Notes under the pieces: generated by a model
What the model saw: only the letters and a program-made list of their open reading frames with translations
Told to the model about the DNA's origin: nothing
Database searches by the model: none
Shown: piece by piece, positions 52,380-63,960 of the stretch
Position numbering within the stretch: the first letter of the stretch is position 1
Layout of the letters: every line of letters starts with the position of its first letter
Translations under genes and position numbers: made by a program
Origin: Ophiodon elongatus
Taxonomy: Eukaryota > Chordata > Actinopteri > Perciformes > Hexagrammidae
Assembly: GCA_016806645.1 (NCBI GenBank)
Contig: JACSYO010001808.1
Location: forward strand, 248,001-312,000
Direction: 5' to 3'
Length of the DNA: 64,000 bases

Positions 52380-52632
52380 GCAAGTTGTGTTTCAGCAGGG
52401 TTATTATGGAGAAAGCTTTAATCATTTCTCTTCTATTAGCCGCGGCTCGTATTGCCCAGGGACTTCCATTAGAATTAAATTAAACAGTGGAAATGTAAAT
52501 ATTGACAACATATGCATAATTATTTATTCCACAAGCAACAAGATCGGAAAATTATTGCTACAGCATCGTGTTTATATGAAAACAGAAATATTTGCATTTG
52601 CTGGAAGTAAAAATGCAAATCACATTACAGAA
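52380..52632. promoter_or_regulatory. Candidate conserved non-coding element with inverted octamers
   Basis: ATTTGCATTT (52590-52599) and AAATGCAAAT (52611-52620) are exact 10-bp inverted arms 11 bp apart, each containing a perfect POU octamer. Upstream are TTTAATCATTTC, TTAGAATTAAATTAAAC, ATATGCATAATTATTTATTC and AAATTATTGC homeodomain/POU-type cores. The segment is free of simple repeats until the AAT array at 52634. One of the best enhancer-like segments here; conservation untested. Confidence 0.38.
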
Positions 52633-52633
52633 C

Positions 52634-52678
52634 AAATAATAATAATAATATTAATAATAATAATAATAATAATAATAG
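52634..52678. repeat. (AAT)n microsatellite
   Basis: About 45 bp with one TTAA-type interruption; abuts the octamer-bearing segment. Confidence 0.95.
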
Positions 52679-52799
52679 CATACAATGTAAGAAAAACAAG
52701 GGAAAAAATATAAAAACTAGGAAAAGTAAATACAGTTAATATGTGTCCCACCCCGATCCACCTGTGACCTTTGCTTTTCATATTTCCAAACCGTGTCAG

Positions 52800-52812
52800 A
52801 GGTCAAAGGTCA
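52800..52812 (+). promoter_or_regulatory. DR1 nuclear receptor site
   Basis: AGGTCAAAGGTCA is the textbook perfect DR1. A TGACCTTTGC half-site in the opposite orientation lies about 36 bp upstream (52764-52773). Together they make a compact nuclear receptor cluster. Third exact DR1 in the window. Confidence 0.48.
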
Positions 52813-52854
52813 ACAACTCCAGGACGGCAGCCCTCTGGCAGCTGTCGCTTTTTC

Positions 52855-53215
52855 TAAGAGGATAATCAATTACCAGAAGACTGATCTTCGCCGTCGTGTC
52901 CCCGCTCATTCCTGCTTCTTCAGATCAGCGAGGTCCCCATAAATTTGAATGTAAAACAAGCTCGCCAGCACCGGGTTAAACACGTAATTAGCCACGACAA
53001 GTGAATATGAGGAACAGACTTAGTCAGGAAGAGCGCTATGGTAATGCAGGAGACTCCGCAGCCCTGTGAGGCATCGAGACGGGACACAGCGAGGGGAGGG
53101 TGTGCGAGGAAGATTTCACATGCAGATATTAGAAATGCAATTGTCTTCTGCATACAGGGCGTCGGTCTGGAAATTGACTTTTTCATTATTCAGTTAGTAC
53201 AATAATTAAATATTC
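52855..53215. promoter_or_regulatory. Candidate conserved non-coding segment
   Basis: GATAATCAATTACC (52861-52874), CCATAAATTTGAATG (52937-52951) and CACGTAATTAGCC (52981-52993) are spread over a repeat-free stretch just downstream of the DR1. May be one regulatory unit with it. Motif-based inference. Confidence 0.25.
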
Positions 53216-53979
53216 GATGCCCTGGGTTGGTGAAGCTACTGAACCACGCTGAGGATATTTAACTGGGCCTGACAGATGTTTTAAATAATGTTTATTTATC
53301 AATACTAATATAAAGTGCCCTGAACTGTCACTCTCCTGTGACCTGCCTCGTGTTTCTGCAGGCGTTGCATCATTAAGTCACATCCAACGGGAGGAAGAAG
53401 AAGAAACTTACAGAAATTACTTTTCTTTTTTGTATAGTTTTTGTTGTCATTTTGTTTAGTTTTTTCCTGGGAACTCCTAAAACACGTGTCGTCTCATCCG
53501 ATTGGTCGTTTCCCTCCAACTTCCGGAGATTCAAACACACGATCAGAGAGAAGCACTTTGCATCACAGCGGCCTCGTTTGTCCAGACGAGACAACGACCC
53601 AAATGTATAAATTAATAAATGAATACATGAGCAAACGGCAGATAAATATACACACAAGATGAATTAATAATACATGGCCATATTTATTCATAATCTCCAT
53701 AGCAACACATTCGTCGGCCCTGGCAGATCTGAGAGGGAAAAATATCATTATACAATAATTAGACTTCCATCCACTTTCCATTGGCCATTATGAAATATTC
53801 TATGTATTTACATCTGAAAATGTCAATCCCATTCAATATCACGGCGTGATTTGCAAGTCATGCAGCTCAGAAGACCCGTCAAGGGGAGAGGATAAAAGGC
53901 AAAAAGGAAAGAGATTTGTGTCTTTGCAAGTCCGGCCAGAACAAGGCACGTACAAAGGTATAGGAGAGCCGGGCAGAGA
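53216..53979. other. Geneless stretch
   Basis: No gene. An X-box-like ATCTCCATAGCAAC lies at 53693-53706 in an AT-rich area; one mismatch, not significant by itself. Confidence 0.55.
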
Positions 53980-54130
53980 GGGATTTAAATAAATAATAAA
54001 AAAAGAAATACCGACAGGAGAACACTCAACAGGCTCGGAGCGCCGACAGACACACGGATGGACGGCGATGCTTCCAGTGAGCGAGAGGAGAGCAGCTCGG
54101 GCTGAGGTCCCTCGTGGCTTTCATCTGGGT
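53980..54130 (+). promoter_or_regulatory. Possible promoter and non-coding first exon
   Basis: A TATA-like ATTTAAATAAATAATAAAA (53982-54000) is followed by a stretch with 10 CpGs in about 100 bp (54011-54113) and then by TCTGG|GTAAGTACTC, a good splice donor with GT at 54129. A short frame at 54058-54105 would encode MDGDASSEREESSSG and stop before the donor, like an upstream ORF. The layout fits a first exon transcribed rightward, but no acceptor or downstream coding exon was found in the window. Could be chance. Confidence 0.22.
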
Positions 54131-55489
54131 AAGTACTCTCGTCTTCCTACTCTGCTCATGTTACATGTCTCCATATTGGAACGCGTTTCGATCAACATTT
54201 GCACAAACAATCTTCACCGTTGAAACCTTTTACCCCCGGCTCTCTGCCCTGCTGGAAACTGTGAGAGAGAGGCTCACTTTGAACTGCCATGTGCTGCCGC
54301 TTGCTCCCTGTGTACGCGCCCCAAAACGCAGCGCCAGGGTGCAACCGCAGGGTCACCGCTCCACCTTTATTCTGGATGGAGCCGAAGCAACGCGTCCACT
54401 CCGAGAGGCAACCAACACGCAAGTGGACTCAAAGCGCTCGGCGGAAGGGAACAATGCGCTTCCTTTGGATCTTTGGAGTCGGCGTCCATTTGCATTGGCA
54501 ACAGGTAGCGGGCGCTCAATAGGGGCCCCCCGGAAAATGTCTGGTTAGAAATTCATCTGCTCCTTCACATCAGAGATCTCCAGCGGGCTCAACAAGGGAG
54601 AACAGGAGGGGGGGTGGGAGGGGGGTGATGGGGGGGGGGACAAAGTGGTGGAGTGCTTTTGTTGACAGGCTCCAACAACTTATAGTGATCCTTCATTGCT
54701 GTGTTTGATGGACATCTGAGCACCACTTGTGAAAGCGTGGGGGATGGTGAGGAGAGGGTGGCATGAGCGGGAGGGGGTGGGGGGGAGACAGGGTGGGGGT
54801 GCACGGGGGTGTCAACACAGGGACTGATGGAGTGTGCGCTAAAGCACTGTATTGAAAAAAATAAACAAATCAGAAACAATTAAGTGTGAACTCTCATGGA
54901 ATATTCATAGGCGAGCAGCCTTTGCGTGACAAGCCATCACGCCACCTCCAGTCCATGCTTTTTTTTTTTTTTTTTTTTTTTTTTTTCTTCTTTCGTTCCT
55001 CCTCTCCATGTCCTGCACACATGGAGATGTGCCTGCCACTTAAATCAAATTAGTCATTAGCAAATTGAATCAACAATTAGAGCAAAAGAGCTACATGGCA
55101 TTAGCGTCAGTTCAGCCGTATTTGTCAACCTATCACAGCGACCTCTGGAGTCGTTTCTCCTGCGGTCCAACTGCTCTCCGGTGCGTTCAAAGTCAAGGCT
55201 GTAGCTCAGGGCAGAACGGCCCCTCCGTCCCTGTTTCTGCCAGGGTCACCTAGCATTACTGCAGCTCGAGCACACTGTTGTTCTGTTTGCCAAACTCCAT
55301 TTGTTTTGTTCGCCAGCCCCCTGATGGATCCGGTGGCTGCCCTGATCGCCCCTCTTCCAGCCTCCTCTGGATTATTTGTATCGACATGTCTCACTCCTCC
55401 GCGCCACGGCTTTTAGTTAGAGGCTGTCAAAAACATTGCTGGCGGAAATGGAAGTATCCTTATTATGCAAATGCCGGGCTTCACTGATG
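54131..55489. other. Geneless stretch
   Basis: A 144-codon frame at 54114-54548 starts with a hydrophobic run but reads through the splice donor and has no recognised domain, so it is not called. G-quadruplex-like runs at 54606-54639 and G-rich 54735-54805. Poly(T) at 54959-54986. Confidence 0.5.
54959..54986. repeat. Poly(T) tract, 28 bases
   Basis: Could be the minus-strand tail of an old retroposed sequence or a simple homopolymer; no element was recognised beside it. Confidence 0.9.
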
Positions 55490-55640
55490 GCATGTTCTGT
55501 TTCATAAATTGCATCCCCTTGTCAGAAGTCAAATTGTATTTGAGTAACTTCAGAGAAATTGTCACAAGATTTCAATTTGGCTCGCCCGCGATGCCACCAT
55601 CAATTTAATCAGAACAAATATAGACATGTTTCTTTACAAA
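55490..55640. promoter_or_regulatory. Candidate conserved non-coding element
   Basis: TTTCATAAATTGCATCC (55500-55516), CAAATTGTATTTGAG (55530-55544), AGATTTCAATTTGG (55567-55580) and ATCAATTTAATCAG (55599-55612) lie in repeat-free sequence. Dense ATTTG/CAAAT and TAATC cores. Untested for conservation. Confidence 0.25.
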
Positions 55641-56784
55641 GGGCAATGTGATTGTGTTGTTCTGGGAAGCATTTCTCAACAATCATACATTATTATATAA
55701 GTACGTCTTGTGCAAGGTTTGGAATAACGAAAAGTTGTGCAGTTGAATAAATTCATCCCATATCCAGAGCTTTTAATAAAATATGATAAACAGCAGTGGT
55801 TAGTGTATATTTTTAAATTATTTTCTGCTCACAAACTCTCGTCTAAGAGAGTTGACAGGGCGTCCTCCGAGGAGACATTAATAATCATGTTCCATTAGAG
55901 GTAACAAGAAAACACATATCGAAGTGATCTTCTGGAAGCCGCATGAATAATTGTAAATTTGTTAAACATATCTAATTTGTAAATTTCCATCAAAGTCAGG
56001 AATGTTTGCAATGCAAATTAAGATCACTATAGAGTTTATTAATAAAAACCTAAACTTTAAACTTACGCGTAAACAAAGGTCTTCCTTCGTTTTTCAAAAA
56101 TAAACTGCATTATAACTTTTCAAAAAAATGATATTAAATATTAAAACATCCCCTTTTTCATTCTCTGAATGGAACGGCTTCCTTTAATCCCGTCATCCTT
56201 AGTCTCTGAGTGGTCTTCAGAACCTGATCAATCCAGAAACTAATATTGGAGGAGATATGGGAAAGAGTAACTGTGATCCCATAATGCTGAGTCTGCACTT
56301 TAAAACTTATAAGATACAAATATTGGTACAGCTTCCAGTCTGCAAAGAGCCCTGTCAGCACGGGTCAATAGAAATCTATTTTACAGGATGCAATTTGAAA
56401 CAAAACTTCTCCAACAAGTTTCCTCTGTGAATTAAGGGAAGATCAAAGGCATCAAGGGATTTGACTTCATCACGTTACGGTGTTCATCTCGTTACCTTTG
56501 TGGGGATCTTGAAAGCCTTAAACCAGATGAGTTCTCCGTCTGCTTCACTTACAGGCCTCTGTCAAAGTGAAACTACGTTCAAGTGCCCCCCTTTATTGAA
56601 AAAGCATACATCAAAGTGACGCAAAAAAAAAAAAAAAAACTCTCACTTCAAATTGGCAAAATACGTCTCTGTTGCTTACGATCCCCCATCATTGTTACAC
56701 TGGAAAGTGGGAAAGAAACATGACGCCTTAAATCTCTGACAGCAACAAAAATAAATGGCGCCTGGCTACTACTGTAGACAAGCC

Positions 56785-56815
<31 letters not shown>

Positions 56816-57371
56816 AAAAAAAAAAAAAGAAGAAAAAAAAAAGAGGAGAAAGCGAGAAAAAACGTCAGGGTCGATTTTAATATTCATGAATTTTCTACCA
56901 GCTCAGTTCAGCAGTTTCGATTAAGCATTAATTAGGAGCCAGAGGGGAAACCAAACAAAAATAAGGAGCTGAATGACTAATGAAGGTTGGTTGAGATGTG
57001 GGTAGACCGCCATGCCACTAATGGCTCGGTGTTATGGGTGCTACATGGGCAGCAGTGCCAGTGGTGTGGGCGGCTAGACGCACCTCTGCCCACACCAGAG
57101 ATCACACCGAGAGAAAAACACTCTCTGGCCGAGGAAGAATAACAAACAGTGAGCAACCGCTGCTTCCTCTCTCGCCGCTGTCAGTTGAAAAACCTCCCAA
57201 CTCCAATTTTGATTTTTTTTTTTAGGTTTTTTTTTCTCGTGTGTTTGGTTGAAGGCTTGCATGCTCCTCTGGGTGACGGGAAATACAACCCCCTAAATTC
57301 ATAAAACATTTTCCAAAACCAGCTGGATGAAGTGAAAAACATGAAGCCGGGGTCAAACTGAAAACTGTTTC

Positions 57372-57378
<7 letters not shown>
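55641..57378. other. Geneless, AT-rich stretch
   Basis: A run at 56623-56639 and a GAA/poly(A) purine tract at 56787-56845. T runs near 57210-57235. No gene. Confidence 0.6.

Positions 57379-57441
<63 letters not shown>
57379..57441. repeat. (CT)n microsatellite, 63 bp
   Basis: A pure CT array after a short T/C-rich lead. The Arg-Glu frames on the other strand are artefacts. Confidence 0.97.
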
Positions 57442-57444
<3 letters not shown>

Positions 57445-59305
57445 GGTACGAGGTTTCCACGGCACCACAGCGACACATAAGTACAGTGTTGTGAATAACT
57501 GCGTATGCATATGAGGCAGTTACTTCACACGGAGAGTTGAGGTTGTTGTTTCCTAGAAGCAAAAAGTCGCTGCAGAAGTTGCGGGTCACATTGATTGGGA
57601 GATGTGCATTTTTTTAAATGTTCTATTTAAATTCAGGCCCGGACAAAAGGTCTGCAGCGAGGTTACGCTTACAGCTATACAGGTTTATGTAGGAATTATT
57701 AATTCCATCTGTGCAGTCTAGACATAAAGTTTAATCCCAACTGTGAGAATAATTTAAGCAATGGCAGGGTAATCATATTGCAATGCTCATATCCAGTGAT
57801 ATCATGGTGTAAGTATTCTTCTTTTAATTTGTGGTTGAAAGAAACTTAAGGTTCCCCGTTTGGTATTACTTATATTGATAAACGAGAGGAAAGGCCATCC
57901 AAAAAAAAAAAAACTTTACATAGATTTACCATTAACTATATTCCTGCCTGAGCCTCCTAAAATTGCATTATGGTTGTCATTATTAATAACTGGAAACTAG
58001 CAATATTATGCCTTTTATAAAAGAAAATCTAATTATTATCATCAGCTACTTCCCCATCTTTAACATAATTGTTGTCCATTTATTAGAATAGTTTGTATTA
58101 TCATAAAGCAAAGTAACACTGACTATTAAACTACTATCACGACTATTAAAACGTATACTTAATGCAAACAGTGCATTTTAATCCTTTTGTATTGTAGAAC
58201 ACTATTGTTTTGCTAGCTTGTGGTATAACTATGGTACAAAAAATAATGCATTAATTCTGTTGAATTTTATTGTTTGTTAAAGTACATTTTATGTATTACA
58301 TTATGAGTAAATTATTCTAATAAACAAGTCTTAGCAGAGCATGTCAAACGAGAGGAAAAAGAAAAAATGAATAGAAAAATCTTTAGAGAAAAATTTAAGG
58401 AAAATAAATATAATATGTATTTTCAATTTCGTGACATATTTTGTCTAAAGGTGCAGTAATACAAACAAAAACTATTACTTTTCAATCAAACACCGTATTA
58501 TATGGATTCCGGTTGAGTTGTGTCTAATTCTAGGTCGGATTATATTAAATTATAAAAATGTTAGATTATATGAATGTTGTAAATTTATCATTATTTTACA
58601 TAAACTAAAACTGCCCTTGGGTTTATTTAATATGTCACCACTAATGTGAAGCTTAATTATCAGTGGACATCATGCATTCACAACAACACAATGTATATGT
58701 ATGACTGTGTTGCACTTGAATATGAATAAACAGCATAAATATGAATTTGGCATAACATTTTAATTCATTATTATCATGGCTCCAAAATGTCAGCCAGGGC
58801 ACAATTTACATCCTATAAATATTTTCACCTCAATTATTTGTCGACGTTTTTTTTCCCCTGAAATATTGAGTGAAAGTAAAGCAAAGTTTAAATATTATTT
58901 TTCTTATCGGTTTCATTTTTATTGGCACTTTATGAAAAGCGCATCAGATCACAGCGCAGGAGGGGGGGGGAGTGAAAAAAATAATAATCCCTTCAGGAAC
59001 ACAGGAAGACGGGAAAAAAAATAAAAAAGGTTATCTTTTCTTTTATCTGTTTGAGGAAGGGCTTTGCAGTCTCCTCTCCCAGTAAAACAAGGATAAAGGG
59101 AACAGGGGAAAAAATAAATGATATTGTTACAGAGGTATTATCCTTAAGCCTGCCCATGATATTTGAATTGTATTGGTGAATTGTAATCAGGTATTTTAGC
59201 TTAGCGGTGCTGGTCTCCGTGTTGAACGCCTACCATCTGGTATTGGACCACGGTGTGACAGACAGAGGGCTGGAGAAGGAGGGAAGGGGGGGAGGGGGGG
59301 GTCTG
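57442..59305. other. Very AT-rich geneless stretch
   Basis: 57600-58770 is unusually AT-rich with many TAAT, ATTA and ATTTA cores and few CpGs. A runs at 57900-57912. It might be a matrix-attachment type region or just decayed sequence. No gene or repeat family recognised. A G run lies near 58962-58971. Confidence 0.5.
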
Positions 59306-59307
59306 GG

Positions 59308-59308
<1 letters not shown>

Positions 59309-59338
<30 letters not shown>

Positions 59339-59340
59339 GG
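59309..59340. repeat. (GA)n tract
   Basis: Imperfect GA array after a G-rich tract (59281-59300). Confidence 0.9.
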
Positions 59341-60894
59341 AAGCTGTTATCCAACTGAAAAGCCTGGCGACTTTAGTTTCCCAATCTCTAAATCTACACA
59401 TTGTAATGTAAGTCCACAGACAGGAAGCTCAGAGCAAACAGTGTTTGTATGAGCAGATATAGGCTGGAGATCCCTTCCAATCATGAGGAGAAGGTTGGCG
59501 ACGCTGGGGCTTTGTTCGCTCGAGGTGGGTAAGGAAAAGAGAGAAAAGGAAACAAAGCTACTCTTTAAATTATTGCCTTTTTTCTTTTTTTTTCACTCTT
59601 AAAGCCTCAGTTTTCATTATTTTGTTTTCACATATTGCCTAGCTCGGGATAACATTCTTGGAGATGGTTTTCAAATAGACGCGGTGGTTGTTTTCAAAAT
59701 TAAACTCAAAACTGCAAATTAAGTCAAAATGTAGGCATCTAACACTGTGTTTGGGACCACATGGTTTATGATTATTTAACCACACAGATTTAAGAATATG
59801 CACCATGTGAGCAGAATCTAAACTAATAAAATAAAAAGGTATTAAAACCACCATATTGCACTTTAGTGGTGCAAATTCTTAATTATGACCAGTTGACATG
59901 TAGAGAACCGTTCACTTCCCGGGTGTTTATCTTGGATCTTATTTGTCTTATTTGTCTTATTTGTCATTTCTTCACGTCCTTCTTTGATTTTACAAAAATT
60001 AAAAGCACAGAGATCCCATGCATTTGTACGGCCAACCTGTCAGACCACCTGACCTGCACATGAACTCACAATCAGTTCCACTTTTCAGAATGTCATGATG
60101 CATCAACTCCACAACTTCATTAAACAAGATTATACATTTGTGTGGAAGAAAATTGAATACAAAGCCCCCCTTTCATTTCTTCAAACCCCATACGTCCATG
60201 TGTTTGAGCTGCAGGTATTAAGCCTTGTAAATGACCTCTCTTGGATATGCATACACCCTCCCGTGCTGCTCCCCCAGACAGAATTAGCGAAGAGACAGAC
60301 AGAGAGATTCATCTGCACAGCGACCGGCTGGTCTGACCCCCGTGACCCCGGCGAGAACTCTCGTTTCCGTTGACGACGGAGAACCCCTGTTGCAGCGGGA
60401 TCCCTGCCGGCTGAATCACCGCCTCGTCCCGGGCTGCGGCCGCGGCTCGAGTGCCCTCCAACCCCTTCACTCGCTGCTGCTCAAGAGGCCGAGCTCTGCT
60501 TAAAAGGGAGATCCGGAATCCAGAGTGCCCTCGGATGACAAAGCGTCACATTCGTGTTTGCTGTTTCGTTTTTTTTTTTATTGCATGCAGCTTGTCATCA
60601 AAAATGCGGAATAAATATTTATTGCAGGGGTTTTCTTGTGAATTCTAGCCTCCAAAGGGTATAAAGCATCAGTCATTCCCTCATGCATCCCTGGATCTTC
60701 TCTGACTCGTGCTTATGTTGCATTAACAGCAGGTTTTCCAGGAAGCTCCTGCCTCACATTACGTAACTAAACCTGAACTGAACATCGTCTGAACGTCTTA
60801 TCTGGTCAGCGAGGGTCAAACACAGAGAATAACACTGATTATCTGCAACAGCTCCGGGTGAGAGTGAGTGAGTGCCCTAACAATTAACAAAGGG

Positions 60895-60896
<2 letters not shown>
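59341..60896. other. Geneless stretch
   Basis: Three copies of the 9-mer TTATTTGTC lie at 59939-59965. 60345-60470 is CpG-rich. 60571-60580 is a T run. No gene. Confidence 0.55.
59939..59965. repeat. 9-bp tandem triplet
   Basis: TTATTTGTC three times in a row. Confidence 0.9.

Positions 60897-60929
<33 letters not shown>
60897..60929. repeat. (GT)n microsatellite
   Basis: About 33 bp ending in GCGG. Confidence 0.95.
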
Positions 60930-60931
<2 letters not shown>

Positions 60932-62033
60932 GTGGTGTAGAGTAGAGGGGGGGGTGAAGTTTTTCTTTTCTTTCTCTGTGCCTCGCCACCTATCACAATT
61001 CATTACTACAAATTAGGGTTCAATAAAATTGCTATTCAGAGATAATTAGGAGTTGGGTTTGTGGTGGCGGGGTCGGGGAGGAGGAAGGGGGGCTGCTGGA
61101 GGGTCGATGTGGGGGTGTGGGGGGGGAGGGAGTTGCCTTCCACATGTCATCATGACCCAAACCAACAAACCGAGGGTCTGCAGCTGGGGCAAGTGAAGTG
61201 AGACCCTGATCTGCCACCGAACCCCCCCCCTCTCCCCCCCCCCCCCTGTATGATGAGAAGACCCGCACACAAAAAGAAAACACACTCTCTCTTCCTCCCC
61301 CCTTCCTCTCACCTGCTGAGTTGGGAGCTGCTCCAAATTAAACAAATTATTTCAGGCCTCTCTCTTTCATTCTCTGGTTCCCCTTCAAAAAAAAAAAAAA
61401 AAAAGTGGAGCAACGGCTCACCGACTAACAGTGGTCCCACATAAGGACGGCGGCTAATAAGGTTGTGTCTGTGTGTGTGAGAGTGTATAAGTGGCTGCCT
61501 GAGAGCGGGGCGAGAGCCGGGGTTATGCCTGTGTATGTGCACCAAGCTGAAGAAGGTTTGTCTTTCATTAATTAACACTTTCCTGATAGCACAAGCTACC
61601 CATCTTCGCTTTCGAGAAGGAGTGAAATATTTGTCGGGGTGACAGAATATGCCTGAGAGCAGTTCTATTTAATTAAGACACCGAGCTCGGATTTCTTTTG
61701 TATCACCAGTATTTTTTAATTAATTGTTAATTATTCAAATGTTACAATAAAATGGTCATTTTACCTGGACCAAAATAAATTATTCTTAGTTTGTTTTTTA
61801 TTGTAAAACTTGTGACAACAAAATTAACAGTGTTTTATTATAAACAATTAATAAAAAAATATTTAAGTGCAGCATTGAATCAGTTCTACTTTAACGCACC
61901 ACTTTCTCAATGTTTTATCCTCTTGAGTCAATAACTCTTTATTCAACAGTCAAGCAGAGAGACACAAGCACAATGTCTGTGAAGGGAATTACTTGCAATA
62001 AAAAATACATCTGTCCTCTTCTTTATTTTTTTC
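60930..62033. other. Geneless stretch
   Basis: G-rich at 61064-61130, C runs at 61220-61245, A run at 61387-61403. AT-rich from 61700. No gene. Confidence 0.55.
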
Positions 62034-62560
62034 CCAGACAAAGAACAGGAGCAAAACACATGAAGAGTTTAGCATCTATAGCTACATTTAGCTTTGAACT
62101 AATAATACTAATTGAATTTAATGATACATTGAAACCGTGTCAACCTGTAGTCATGACAGCTCTTAGAAAGTCGAATATTTGGTTATTTAGCTCAATGTCT
62201 TTTTTGCCTTTTAAGTCTTTAGCTTTAAAACTGACTTTAGTCGACAGTAAATCAGAGAAACAAACATTTGCTCAACATTTTCAATATTTATAAATGAATG
62301 ACTGTAATTTTGTATTTTTATTATTTTTTTATTTAAATTTTACAACAGTACAAGGACAAAGAAAGAGCTGGAAGTTTGGCATTTTAGCTCGAAATAGAGA
62401 GTGCATTCAAGATTGTTTATCTTTAAAAACAAAGCTAATTTTAGCTTTGAAAAATTAAATATAGCTAAATCCTAATAGTACATGAATGTATCCACTCAGC
62501 GAATTCCCGAAAGCTTTAACACATTGGATGCACTCATTTCCAGACAAAGAAAAGAGCTGA
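62034..62560. repeat. Degenerate repeated module
   Basis: AGACAAAGAACAGGAGC (62036-62052), GGACAAAGAAAGAGCTG (62354-62370) and AGACAAAGAAAAGAGCTGAG (62542-62561) are near copies. TTTAGCTTT occurs at 62088, 62219 and 62440. Spacing is uneven, so this looks like diverged copies of one repeated unit, not a neat tandem array. Family not recognised. Confidence 0.35.
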
Positions 62561-63779
62561 GTATTTAGCGACCTGACAGGTACAGACACTCAACCTTTCT
62601 CCACGAGCAACAAACGATCCACCGATCACCAGGAAGTGCGACGCAAACTCAACACCGCAGATATGTACGACACCAAAATAAACACATAAAGCTCACGGAT
62701 TGCACTCTAACAAGTTTTGTCTGTTCACTTTGGAGCCGTGCTTTGGCTGCTGTTACTGACATTCAGCTGCTCTGTTGAACCTGTCAACTTTAACTCTACT
62801 TGTTCTCTCTTATGGCTGTTTGTGCCCCGCGTCCTCCTCCTCCTCCTCTGCCTCCTCCAGCTGTCTGCGTGCGGCTCTGGCTGTGGCCCCGGCGCCACTG
62901 GAGGGGCCGTGTGAACCGGCCAGTCCGGTCACCTCGCATCAGTGTCGGGCAGGAATGTGCCGTGGCCCTGGCCCCGGCCGGGGACACCACTCTGGGGGTT
63001 GTGAGGGAGGGGGTCGGTGGTGGTGGTGGTGGTGGATGTCGGCTGAGCAGGTGCTCGGTTAGGGAATGGGAGGAAATAATGTTGATGTCACGTCCCCGCC
63101 ATCCATTGTGGTTGGGGGGGACATGGACACCAAGGGACACAGAGAGCCTGTGGGTGTGCCTCTCTAGAGGTCACCATGCCAGATCACAATCACACTGAGC
63201 CTTTACTTATTAAGTGGCTTTCTGTGCACCCGATGGTTTGCTCGCGCTACACGACAACCAAGCCTGTTCCCCTCGCACAAAAAGAGCCCAGTAAAGAGAC
63301 ACCAGGCAGCCACTCTGCCCTTGTTTCTCTCTGCTACTACCAGCCGCTGTGAACAAATATGGCACATGATACCAGAGGTGTAGCATTCCTTCCCCCTTCC
63401 CTTCTCCTGTCCTCGTTGAAAGAAGTCCTTTACACACCAAACAGAGCATCGCAGACTCTCTGATCAGCAATTATGCACTTTAGAGGTATTAAATACAGCT
63501 GAGGGGGGGGACAGGGGGCCTCCAGGGACCACCAGCAGTCCGTAAATACACTTCTCTCCGGAAAATGAAAGCAAGAGACCTGCCATTTGTAGACATTATT
63601 CATGCATTAAATGTAATGCCTGGGTAAAACAATTATGCCGCATATATTTCAGCTTTATTTACTTGCTGTGTCTTGTCTCGTCTGCGGCGCGGCGTGTGTG
63701 CACAGAGGATGACAACTCTCCCAAGTTATTTGCTGTGTGTGTGCGTGCGCCGCCCCTCGTGCTCCGTATCTATATTTAT
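62561..63779. other. Geneless stretch
   Basis: 62830-63000 is GC-rich with many CCTCCT and GCC steps. A (GGT)n tract lies at about 63015-63035. The 114-132-codon frames here are low-complexity products of that composition. Nothing else recognised. Confidence 0.55.
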
Positions 63780-63960
63780 CTCCAGCGCAGGTCAGAGATC
63801 AGCCATTTCTAAGTGGTGAACTGGCACAAAAGATTATCATCAATTAATATGCCATAATAACTGGGTTCACTTTCATATTCGCTATATGCATTTGTCTTTT
63901 AAAGTGATCTGGTTTGGCAATCTAGCCGCCTCCTCTGTAATATATGCTAATGTGAGTAAA
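63780..63960. promoter_or_regulatory. Candidate conserved non-coding segment
   Basis: AGATTATCATCAATTAATATGCC (core ATCAATTAATATG, 63839-63851), a CATATTCGCTATATGCATTTG stretch and TATATGCTAATGTGAG (63942-63957) give several POU/homeodomain cores (ATGCTAAT, ATGCATTTG). Repeat-free. Motif-based call. Confidence 0.25.

Noticed and set aside
54114..54548. 144-codon open frame with a hydrophobic N-terminus as a secreted protein
   Set aside because: It runs straight through a good splice donor, the composition drifts, and no family was recognised.
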